In this document: piece after piece, positions 7,176 through 14,623 of the stretch
How positions within the stretch are numbered: position 1 is the stretch's first letter
Layout: each line of letters opens with the position of its first letter
Assembly (NCBI GenBank): GCA_040905245.1
Contig: JBBDRX010000102.1
Span: 1-19,443 of the forward strand
DNA length: 19,443 nucleotides
Direction: 5' to 3'
Source of the DNA: JBBDRX01 sp040905245
GTDB taxonomy: Bacteria; Bacteroidota; Rhodothermia; Balneolales; Balneolaceae
The notes under the pieces: generated by a model
Told to the model about the DNA's origin: nothing
Database searches by the model: none
What the model saw: the letters and a program-made list of their open reading frames with translations, nothing else
Position numbers and translations under genes: made by a program

Positions 7176-8540
7176 TCACTCTCGCAAAATATAGCGGTTC
7201 AACGTTTTCTCTCTGGCAATAGCTGCGCCGCGTTTCTGGTTTACAAATAGAGCGATCAGCAGAGCTGTCAGAAAGAGCATCGCGCAGAAGAGAATCGCCC
7301 GCTCCAACCCGAACCGGGCCTGCAGTACACCAAGTCCGATGATACCAAACACACCAGCCAGTTTATTGAACAGGCCCCAAAACCCGAAAAATTCCGCCGA
7401 CTTCTGATCCGGCGTGAACAGGCCGACAAGGGCCCGGCTCACGGATTGATTGGAACCCAGGCTTGTTCCTGCCAGTACACCGATCACCAAAAAAAGGTGC
7501 TGGGCCTCATACTGTTTTCCAAAGATCCGGTTCACCCAGTCCGTCAGTTCCGGCAACCCGTAAATCCCGATCACAGCCAGAAACCAGGTCACCAGAGTCA
7601 GAATATAGGTGGTCTTTGCCCCGATGCGGTCCTGTAGAATCCCGAACATCAATGCTCCCAGAGCAGCTGTTATCTGAACAATCAGAAACATCAGAATCCG
7701 AATCTCCTCGTCCCAGCCGATTACCTGATCCCCGTATATGAATGAGAACGAGACGATGATATAGATCCCTCCCATCGAGAAAAATACAGAGGCCAGAAAG
7801 ATTGCCAGATCCCGGTAATCCGCAATCTCCTCCAGAGTTTCTCCCAACCTTCGAAATCCGGCCCGGGTATAGCTTTCACCGGCCTTCAGTTTCTCTGCAA
7901 TTCCCGGCTCCCGCAGCCAGCAGAAGGTCGGAACAGCAGCAAGAAGAAAGAATACAGCCGCAAACGGGCCAACCCATCGAATCCTGCCGAAATTTTCGAG
8001 GGTTGCATCTCCAAGATAAAAGATGACAAATCCGGCCGACAAAAGTCCGCCAGCATATCCCAGCGCCCATCCGAACCCCGATATTTTGCCCAGGGATTCG
8101 GGCGGGCCGAGTGCGGGCAGGAAAGAGGCGATAAAATTTTCCCCGACTGCATAGGCAAAATTGGAGATGATCAGCAATACCATTCCCGAAACAATCATTC
8201 CAGGCTCCACAAAATAGAGTGCTGCGGTCGCTATCACGGTTACTGTATAGCTGTAAAACAGAAACCGCTTTTTGGAAGCCGAAAAATCCATAATGGCCCC
8301 CATCACCGGTCCGGTTAACACAACGAGCAGATAGCTCAGGGCCAGTGAAATACTCCAGAGCAGGTTTCCCAGCCGATACTGATCGTCACCATTGCCGGCA
8401 ATTACGGTTGTAAAAAGAACCGGAAAAATGACCGTAATGATCAACAGAGTGTAGGCCTGATTGGCGAAATCGAACATGGCCCACCCGAAGATCTCCCGTT
8501 TGGGAGCCATGGGACGTTCAGAGAGTTCAGAATGACTCAT
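7176..8540 (-). CDS. MFS transporter, UMF1 / Atg22-like family
   Basis: The 454-residue protein has about twelve hydrophobic helices. It opens with REIFGWAMFDFANQAYTLLIITVIFPVLFT, the signature N-terminus of the UMF1 (Atg22-like) branch of the major facilitator superfamily. The segment GPVMGAIMDFSASKKRFLF corresponds to the MFS motif-A loop between helices 2 and 3. Yeast Atg22 exports amino acids from the vacuole; substrates of bacterial UMF1 proteins are mostly unknown, so none is proposed. The frame is open to a GTG at 8627. I chose the ATG at 8540 since the preceding 29 residues look non-conserved; the ATG at 8510 (MAPKREIFGW) is also possible. The gene stands alone, with no clear partner. 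Confidence 0.87.
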   Translation of the reverse strand: MSHSELSERPMAPKREIFGWAMFDFANQAYTLLIITVIFPVLFTTVIAGNGDDQYRLGNLLWSISLALSYLLVVLTGPVMGAIMDFSASKKRFLFYSYTVTVIATAALYFVEPGMIVSGMVLLIISNFAYAVGENFIASFLPALGPPESLGKISGFGWALGYAGGLLSAGFVIFYLGDATLENFGRIRWVGPFAAVFFLLAAVPTFCWLREPGIAEKLKAGESYTRAGFRRLGETLEEIADYRDLAIFLASVFFSMGGIYIIVSFSFIYGDQVIGWDEEIRILMFLIVQITAALGALMFGILQDRIGAKTTYILTLVTWFLAVIGIYGLPELTDWVNRIFGKQYEAQHLFLVIGVLAGTSLGSNQSVSRALVGLFTPDQKSAEFFGFWGLFNKLAGVFGIIGLGVLQARFGLERAILFCAMLFLTALLIALFVNQKRGAAIAREKTLNRYILRE

Positions 8541-8905
8541 ATGAAGAAAATTAACAGTAGGTTCAAACCGATAAGAAAATGAATGCTTCTGAATTACCGA
8601 CAACCATGTTGAAACATTCCGGGACACAAACTAAAAGGAGATAGGAAATTTTTTCTTGTTTTAAAAAATTGAATTGATCGTCCGGTGAGCAGAGATGGCA
8701 GGGGTGTCTGTGGTTCCACGCCGATTTTTACTATCTTTTTGAAATCGGTTCATCCCGGGTTGAACCGGGCGCCTGCGATACACAAAATTGATCGTCGCCG
8801 GGCTTTGTTTTTCCAGCCAGGCCAATGTGAGTGTGACCCGGCCGTGCTGCCACAATCTGGACCGAAATCACAAAAAAAAGTACAGACGAAAAACCCACTG
8901 AACGC
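8541..8905. other. intergenic region between divergent MFS and isocitrate dehydrogenase genes
   Basis: These 365 bases contain no gene I can support; short open frames here lack any recognisable protein character. Two inverted repeats are visible. The first is AATTTTTT (8647-8654) with AAAAAATT (8663-8670). The second is GGTTCA (8747-8752) with TGAACC (8761-8766), the latter overlapping a second possible pairing CCCGG (8754-8758) / CCGGG (8765-8769). I found no exact TAnnTTTG box and no tRNA fold. The region should hold the promoters of both flanking genes. Confidence 0.5.
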
Positions 8906-9913
8906 ATGCATACAATTGTTTTGATACCCGGTGACGGAATCGGCCCGGAAATTACCCGATCTGTCACCAAAATACTGGACGTCGCCGGTGCAGAGATCAA
9001 ATGGATTGAACAGACAGCCGGGCAGGGAGCCTACGAAGAGACGGGAAATCCGATTCCGGACGAGACGATTGAGGCTATTCGGAAGCATCGGCTCGCTCTG
9101 AAAGGCCCTTTGACCACCCCGGTCGGTGCAGGTTTTCGGTCGGTCAATGTCGCCCTGCGACAAGAGTTTGATTTGTACAGTAACATCCGGCCAGCCAAAT
9201 CGATCCCGAATATCGACTCCAGATTCAGCAACGTGGATATGGTGACTTTTCGGGAGAATACCCAGGGATTGTACATCGGCCGGGAACACTGGCAGAAAGA
9301 GGGTGAGCATGCCGAGAGCATCGCCGTCGTTACCCGGGATGCCAGTCAACGAATTATAAGAGCCGCCTTCCAATATGCCGAAACACAAAACCGAAAAAAG
9401 GTGACCCTGGTCCACAAGGCGAATATTCTGAAGCTTACCACCGGGCTGTTTCTGGATGTAGGCCGGGAAATTGCCCGCGAGTTTCCGGATATCGAGTTCC
9501 AGGACCTGATTGTGGATAACATGGCAATGCAGATGGTGATGAACCCCCAGCAGTTCGATGTGATCGTGACGACCAATCTGTTTGGAGATATTCTCTCCGA
9601 CCTGGCTTCCGGCCTGGTCGGTGGACTCGGTGTTACCGGAGCCGCAAATATCGGCGACGATGCTGCCATGTTCGAGGCCGTACACGGTTCCGCTCCCGAT
9701 ATTGCCGGCAAACGCCTGGCCAACCCGACCGCACTGCTCTTTTCTGCCTTGATGATGCTCGATCATCTGGGCGAGACCAGTATCAAGAACCGAATTCTGT
9801 CTGCACTCTACCGCGTTTTACAGGATCAGAAGTATGTCTGCACACCGGATATCGGAGGCGACGGAAATACAGTTACCTTTACAGAGGCGATCTGCGCCGC
9901 GTTACGTGACTGA
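8906..9913 (+). CDS. NAD-dependent isocitrate dehydrogenase (isocitrate/isopropylmalate dehydrogenase family)
   Basis: The 335-residue enzyme is the right length for the NAD-type, decarboxylating beta-hydroxyacid dehydrogenases. It starts HTIVLIPGDGIGPEI. The substrate-loop segment SVNVALRQEFDLYSNIRP, with Ser79 and Asn81, matches isocitrate enzymes; isopropylmalate enzymes have a different loop here. The segment FRENTQGLYIGRE carries the catalytic tyrosine, VHKANILKLTTGLF the catalytic lysine, and VDNMAMQM and NLFGDILSD the metal-binding aspartates. In HGSAPDIAG, Asp265 stands where NADP-dependent E. coli Icd has lysine, indicating NAD+ preference. It would convert isocitrate to 2-oxoglutarate in the TCA cycle. 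A homoisocitrate or related substrate is less likely but cannot be excluded. No Shine-Dalgarno sequence precedes the ATG. gatC follows after 53 bp. Confidence 0.85.
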   Translation: MHTIVLIPGDGIGPEITRSVTKILDVAGAEIKWIEQTAGQGAYEETGNPIPDETIEAIRKHRLALKGPLTTPVGAGFRSVNVALRQEFDLYSNIRPAKSIPNIDSRFSNVDMVTFRENTQGLYIGREHWQKEGEHAESIAVVTRDASQRIIRAAFQYAETQNRKKVTLVHKANILKLTTGLFLDVGREIAREFPDIEFQDLIVDNMAMQMVMNPQQFDVIVTTNLFGDILSDLASGLVGGLGVTGAANIGDDAAMFEAVHGSAPDIAGKRLANPTALLFSALMMLDHLGETSIKNRILSALYRVLQDQKYVCTPDIGGDGNTVTFTEAICAALRD

Positions 9914-9966
9914 CAGATTGTTCCCCGCGGATCAAACATGTTCAATACATACAAACCGAATCGATT

Positions 9967-10254
9967 ATGGCCGTACAAGACAACGACGTAAAATATATTG
10001 CGAATCTGGCCCGGCTTCAGGTAACTGATGAAGAGGCCGCCGAGTTGAAGAAGGACCTGAACAGTATCCTCGGCCACATGGAAACACTGAACGAACTGGA
10101 TACCGATGATGTAGAGCCGCTGGAACACGTGACCGAACAGAGTGTCCGGTTCCGGAAAGACAAGGCTCTGAAGCCGTTGCCTCATGAAGATGCTCTGAAA
10201 AACGCACCCGATGCCGACTCCGACTACTTTCGAGTGCCCAGGGTCATCGAATAG
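9967..10254 (+). CDS. gatC: Asp-tRNA(Asn)/Glu-tRNA(Gln) amidotransferase subunit C
   Basis: The 95-residue protein has the normal GatC length and layout. An N-terminal helical part, DVKYIANLARLQVTDEEAAELKKDLNSILGHMETLNELDTDDVEPLEHV, is followed by an extended C-terminal tail ending DSDYFRVPRVIE, both characteristic of the family. GatC wraps around GatA and holds it to GatB in the complex that amidates mischarged Glu-tRNA(Gln) and/or Asp-tRNA(Asn) in the cytosol. gatA and gatB are not in the window. The unusual context is downstream: only two bases separate its stop from the ATG of the YfhO-family gene, so the two are probably cotranscribed. Confidence 0.94.
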   Translation: MAVQDNDVKYIANLARLQVTDEEAAELKKDLNSILGHMETLNELDTDDVEPLEHVTEQSVRFRKDKALKPLPHEDALKNAPDADSDYFRVPRVIE

Positions 10255-10256
10255 TC

Positions 10257-12755
10257 ATGTCCCGCTCCAGAACATCCCAATCAGCTTCACCTTCGCAGGA
10301 CCCTGGCTCCGGCAAATACAGACATCTGCTGGCGCTGTCCATTCTCTTCCTTTTACCAGTCCTGTTGTTCTACTCAACGATCCTGGGAGATCGCCAGTTC
10401 ATGGGACACGATACGATTCAGTGGCGAGCCGGAGCTGAATCCATTTTTGAGTACCGTGAAGCGTACGACGGGGAAGAGCCGCTCTGGGCTACAAACATGT
10501 TCGCAGGCATGCCGGCCTATACGGTCCACGTCTCCAAATCGGTTCCACATCTGGACAACAAGGTTTTTGACCAGCTTCGCATGATCTGGCCCGCTGTCCC
10601 CTACTGGGTCCTTCTGGGCGGGCTCTACTTTCTGTTTACCCTTATGGGCTTTCGTCCGCTTGTCTCCCTTCTGGGTGCCATTTTTATTGGCTTTACCACT
10701 TATTTCCCGATCATTATCGAAGCCGGGCACAACATCAAATTCATCGCCTATTCCTATCTGCCGTGGATGCTTTCCGGATACTGGTTAATAACACGAACCT
10801 CTGCAAGAACCTGGGGGCTGGTTCTTTTTGCCATTGCGACAACCCTGGAATTTCGTGCAGGGCATCCCCAGGTCACGTACTATTTTGTCTATCTGTTTGC
10901 CACCCTGTTTCTCTACGACAGCTGGCAGTACTACCGTCAAAAAGACCACCGGACATGGGGTATTGTCACAGGGTTACTTACTCTCGGCGTTGCTCTGGCC
11001 GTGCTCGGCAGTGCCGAACAGTATTGGCGGCTTTTGGAGTACTCCCCTCATTCGATCAGGGGTGGTTCTGCCATTTCCGATACGGCAAGCGGTGCAGGCC
11101 TCAGCCTGGAATACGCATTTACCTGGTCACAGGGGATTGCGGAGACTCTTACCCTGATGATCCCGGACCTTTTCGGGGGAAGCAGCAGTATGGCCTACTG
11201 GGGTGAAAAACCCGGAACCAGCGGCCCCCACTACCTGGGCGCGGTGGCCGTCCTGCTCTTTCTCGTCGGATTGTTCCGAAGCCGGCGGCAGATTCGTTAT
11301 CTCTTTGCAGGAACCGGGCTGCTGGCAATCACCTTCTCCTGGGGATACCACTTTCCTCTAAACGAGATTTGGTTCCATCTTCTCCCGGCATTCGACAAGT
11401 TCCGGACACCCGAAATGTGGCTCACTCTTACCATCTTCTGCTTCTCCATCGTTGCACTCTTCGGGATTGAACACATTCTCCAGTGGGCCGATGAGAAACG
11501 GGCCGACCTCAAACCGCTCCTACTGCCCGCAGGCCTGGCACTGGGTACCGGGCTGCTCATTCTTCTGGGAGGCAGCCAGATGTTCTCTTTCGAGAATGAA
11601 CGGGAATACACGCAAATCGCTCAACAGATTGCCAATCAAAACAACCTGAGCCCGGACAACTCGCAGGTGCAACGTCAAACCAGGCGGATTATCGAGTCCA
11701 GGTTCAAACCTGAACGGCGCGAATTGATGCGCAGCGACACTCTTCGCTATCTGTTCTTTACCGGCCTGGGGCTGTTTCTGATCGTCCTCTTTCTGAAACA
11801 GAAAATCGGAGCTCTGTGGCTTCTCTCCGGCCTCATTCTGATCAGTACTGTCGATCTTCTGGCCACCGGAAAACGCTACCTGAATGAAGAGAGCCTGGCC
11901 GACCGGAACCGGGAACTGACCCAGGTCATTGAAGCACAACAGACTCCGGCAGACCGCTTCCTACAGGAACGGACCCGGACAGACAACGGCTACCAGTGGA
12001 GAGTGCTCCCAATCGACAGAAACCCGTTCAACAATGCCATTCCAAGCTATTTTTACCCGACACTGGGAGGATACTCCGGTGCCAAGCTCAGCCTGATTCA
12101 GGATGTCATTGAGAACGGCCTGTTCACCGGGCCGATGGGAATCAATAAGCCTTTGCTGGATATGCTGAATGTAAAATATCTGACCAGCCGCAGGGAACTC
12201 CCACTGCCCGGATTCGAGGAAGTCTATCAGGAACAGGAACACTATGTCTACGAAAACCTCTCGGTCCTTCCCAAAGCCTGGTTTGTCGATCGGGTTGAAC
12301 CGATTCGTGACTCCCGTGGAGCCTTCGAAGCCATCCTGCCGTCGAGCGGATTTGATCCCTCAACCACGGCAATCGTGGAGGCCATCCGATACCCGGAGGT
12401 ACAGCCCGATTCGGACGCGACCGTTCAGATTCGCTCCTATACGGCCCGACGGATCGAACTGGAGCTGGAACGCTCCACACCCGGTTTTCTCGTCCTGAGC
12501 GAAATCTACTATCCGCCCGGGTGGCAGGCCCGGCTGAATGGAGAGGAGATCCCGATCCTGAAAACCAACTACCTGCTTCGGGGCTTCGAAATCCCTCCCG
12601 GCAGCCATCAGCTGACACTGGAATTTCATCCCCGATCACACATTGCCGGGTCAAAAATCAGCTGGGCAGCCAACCTGGCCCAATGGGGGTTACTGCTGAT
12701 ACTTCTGGCCGTACGATATCGGCCCACTCGAACCGGAGAACCTCATGAAAGCTAA
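10257..12755 (+). CDS. YfhO-family integral membrane protein (GT-C type glycosyltransferase-like)
   Basis: The 832-residue protein has a first hydrophobic segment at about residues 23-42. A periplasmic-loop signature follows with FMGHDTIQWRAG (Asp52) and PLWATNMFAGMPAYT (77-89), typical of YfhO proteins. Many further membrane helices extend through the first two thirds, with a beta-rich soluble C-terminal domain from about residue 560 that ends before a final helix. YfhO proteins have the GT-C fold and are thought to transfer sugars from lipid carriers on the outer face of the membrane; B. subtilis YfhO is linked to teichoic-acid glycosylation. Substrate here is unknown. The start lies 2 bp after gatC, and the end overlaps the next glycosyltransferase by 11 bp, supporting a common transcript and a common glycan pathway. 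Confidence 0.85.
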   Translation: MSRSRTSQSASPSQDPGSGKYRHLLALSILFLLPVLLFYSTILGDRQFMGHDTIQWRAGAESIFEYREAYDGEEPLWATNMFAGMPAYTVHVSKSVPHLDNKVFDQLRMIWPAVPYWVLLGGLYFLFTLMGFRPLVSLLGAIFIGFTTYFPIIIEAGHNIKFIAYSYLPWMLSGYWLITRTSARTWGLVLFAIATTLEFRAGHPQVTYYFVYLFATLFLYDSWQYYRQKDHRTWGIVTGLLTLGVALAVLGSAEQYWRLLEYSPHSIRGGSAISDTASGAGLSLEYAFTWSQGIAETLTLMIPDLFGGSSSMAYWGEKPGTSGPHYLGAVAVLLFLVGLFRSRRQIRYLFAGTGLLAITFSWGYHFPLNEIWFHLLPAFDKFRTPEMWLTLTIFCFSIVALFGIEHILQWADEKRADLKPLLLPAGLALGTGLLILLGGSQMFSFENEREYTQIAQQIANQNNLSPDNSQVQRQTRRIIESRFKPERRELMRSDTLRYLFFTGLGLFLIVLFLKQKIGALWLLSGLILISTVDLLATGKRYLNEESLADRNRELTQVIEAQQTPADRFLQERTRTDNGYQWRVLPIDRNPFNNAIPSYFYPTLGGYSGAKLSLIQDVIENGLFTGPMGINKPLLDMLNVKYLTSRRELPLPGFEEVYQEQEHYVYENLSVLPKAWFVDRVEPIRDSRGAFEAILPSSGFDPSTTAIVEAIRYPEVQPDSDATVQIRSYTARRIELELERSTPGFLVLSEIYYPPGWQARLNGEEIPILKTNYLLRGFEIPPGSHQLTLEFHPRSHIAGSKISWAANLAQWGLLLILLAVRYRPTRTGEPHES

Positions 12756-14052
12756 GGCTCTGATAGCAACCTACTACTGGCCACCCAGCGGCGGGCCAGG
12801 TGTGCAGCGATATCTGAAGTTTGCCAAATACCTTCCGCAGTTCGGGGTCGAACCGATTGTACTGACAGTGGAGAACCCAACCTATCCACTGCTGGATCCC
12901 TCCCTGTTGGATGAAGTTCCCGACTCCCTGACGGTCTACCGATCCCGAACCGTGGAACCATTCTCTCTCTATGCCGGCCTGTCGGGCAAGCGGGGAGAAG
13001 AGATCTCCCCATCGACCGAACTGCAGAGCGACACCTTTCTCGGCAACCTCGGCAGCTGGATTCGCGCCAACATCTTTATCCCAGATGCCCGCGCGGGCTG
13101 GCTCCTCACCGCTGCACGCAAAGCGGTCACAATTATCGAACGGCACCACATCGATACCATCATCACGACCGGCCCTCCCCACTCCGTCCATTTTATCGGA
13201 AAACATCTGAAACAGCACCATGGAGTTCGATGGCTTGCCGATTTTCGTGATCCCTGGTCACAAATCTACTATAATCAGCTGCTCCCCCGTACAGCCGTCG
13301 CCGAACAGCTGGACGAAAAGCTGGAGCAGATAATTCTGAAGCAGGCCGACGAAGTGATCGTCGTGAGCCGGACTCAGGCAGAGTCTTTTCGAAAACAGGT
13401 AGAACGGGGATATCGGGTTATTACGAACGGATTCGATCCGGAAGATTTCGATTCGATCTCGCCAACAGGCCGGAAAAACCCTCGTTTCACCATCCGCCAT
13501 GTCGGAACCATCGGAGAAGCAGCGATTCCCGGCCCACTGCTGGATGTACTGGCTGCCTTTCCAGCGAACGACCGGCCGGTGATTGAATTCATCGGCGATG
13601 TGCACCGCAAGTTGCCCGAACAAGTTCGTGAAACGGGCCTCTCGGACTCCGTACAGTTTACCCCCTACCTGCCCCACCGGCAGGCACTGGAAAAAATGTG
13701 CCGGGCCGACGCCCTGCTGCTCTCCATCCCCGATGTGGGTCAGATGGAGCAACACATCCCCGGAAAGTTGTTCGAATACCTCGGCAGCGGCTGCCCGATT
13801 CTGATGCTGGGCCCGGTCCGGGGAGAGAGTGCCCGAATCCTCCGGGAGGAAGTGGCAGGCATAGCCGTCCCGTTCCGGGACAAGGAGGCGATCCGGGATG
13901 CTCTTCAACAGCTTTTAAGAGGAACAAAGACATTTGAAAAGCGAAACCAGCTGCATGAAAGTCCCTGGTCCCGTGTCGCCTTGACCCGATCGCTTTCAGA
14001 GCTCATTCTGAACCCGGATCCACTTCACCACAACCCCGACCCGTCTCACTAA
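12745..14052 (+). CDS. glycosyltransferase, GT-B fold, family 4-like
   Basis: The 435-residue cytosolic protein opens with ALIATYYWPPSGGPGVQRYLKFAKYL, the acceptor-side loop typical of group-1 (GT4-like) glycosyltransferases in Bacteroidota. The middle has DFRDPW (166-171), the domain-linking segment ADEVIVVS (201-208) and VITNGFD (225-231). The C-terminal donor domain has HVGTI (252-256) and the nucleotide-sugar loop PGKLFEYLGSGCPIL (339-353), where the family's acidic residue is Glu344. It should add a sugar from a nucleotide donor to a lipid-linked or surface-glycan precursor; the sugar is unknown. The ATG at 12745 lies inside the last codons of the YfhO gene, an 11-bp overlap that implies translational coupling. 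The last about 15 residues are His/Pro/Asp-rich and probably disordered. Confidence 0.88.
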   Translation: MKAKALIATYYWPPSGGPGVQRYLKFAKYLPQFGVEPIVLTVENPTYPLLDPSLLDEVPDSLTVYRSRTVEPFSLYAGLSGKRGEEISPSTELQSDTFLGNLGSWIRANIFIPDARAGWLLTAARKAVTIIERHHIDTIITTGPPHSVHFIGKHLKQHHGVRWLADFRDPWSQIYYNQLLPRTAVAEQLDEKLEQIILKQADEVIVVSRTQAESFRKQVERGYRVITNGFDPEDFDSISPTGRKNPRFTIRHVGTIGEAAIPGPLLDVLAAFPANDRPVIEFIGDVHRKLPEQVRETGLSDSVQFTPYLPHRQALEKMCRADALLLSIPDVGQMEQHIPGKLFEYLGSGCPILMLGPVRGESARILREEVAGIAVPFRDKEAIRDALQQLLRGTKTFEKRNQLHESPWSRVALTRSLSELILNPDPLHHNPDPSH

Positions 14053-14065
14053 ACGAACCGACTGT

Positions 14066-14623
14066 ATGACCGGAGATCTCTTTCGACACCACCACCGGCG
14101 TTATCGACTTACCCTGCAGTTTCTCCGGCAGAGTTTACCGGATGGTACCACCATCCTGGATCTGGGGCCGCCAAACCCACTCTCCGACAACCTTCGCAAA
14201 CAGGGGTACCAGGTGAATAATACCTCTTTTGATCTGGATCGAGAGCCGGAAAAGCTGCAGGATCATCGAGCCGAAGCGGTTACTGCTTTTGAGATTTTGG
14301 AACATTTGCTGAATCCGCTTGGTGTACTGGAAAACCTTCCGTCCGATCGGCTGTTTGCCTCTGTACCGCTGAACCTGTGGTTTTCTTCGGCCTATAGAAA
14401 CGAGGCGGATCCCCGGGATCGCCATTTTCATGAATTTGAAGCTTGGCAGTTCGACTGGCTGTTGGATCACGCCGGATGGGAGATCGTACGCAGCGAGAAG
14501 TGGACAAATCCGGTTTTAAAACCCGGTATCCGACCACTTTTACGACTTTTCATCCCCCGATGGTATGTCGTGGAAGCCGTCCGAAAAGACTCTACAGGCC
14601 CAGCTTCCCGTACAGGCCGGTAA
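14066..14623 (+). CDS. SAM-dependent methyltransferase-like protein
   Basis: The 185-residue protein resembles small class-I methyltransferases found in glycan clusters. The SAM-binding motif is ILDLGPPNPLSDNL (30-43), in which the usual GxGxG glycine run is replaced by GPPNP. Post-motif elements are FDLD (55-58) and AFEILEHLLNP (74-84), where FEILEH matches the common motif after strand 4. RHFHEF (119-124) is similar to the segment seen in sugar or lipid methyltransferases. It starts 13 bp after the glycosyltransferase stop and so probably shares its transcript. The last ten codons overlap the end of the convergent glycosyltransferase by 32 bp. Methylation of a sugar or a carrier-linked intermediate is inferred from position. 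Because motif I is degenerate, loss of activity cannot be excluded. Confidence 0.72.
   Translation: MTGDLFRHHHRRYRLTLQFLRQSLPDGTTILDLGPPNPLSDNLRKQGYQVNNTSFDLDREPEKLQDHRAEAVTAFEILEHLLNPLGVLENLPSDRLFASVPLNLWFSSAYRNEADPRDRHFHEFEAWQFDWLLDHAGWEIVRSEKWTNPVLKPGIRPLLRLFIPRWYVVEAVRKDSTGPASRTGR

Noticed and set aside
8741..8775. GGTTCATCCC resembling a tRNA T-arm
   Set aside because: No matching acceptor stem, anticodon arm or D-arm could be placed around it.
8685..8924. 79-codon plus-strand open frame in the 365-bp gap before isocitrate dehydrogenase
   Set aside because: It overlaps the enzyme start in another frame, has a low-complexity composition and no recognisable motif.
8750..9766. Long 338-codon open frame on the minus strand opposite isocitrate dehydrogenase
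   Set aside because: It is antisense to a clearly recognised enzyme, and its translation has no recognisable domain; it is a codon-bias shadow.
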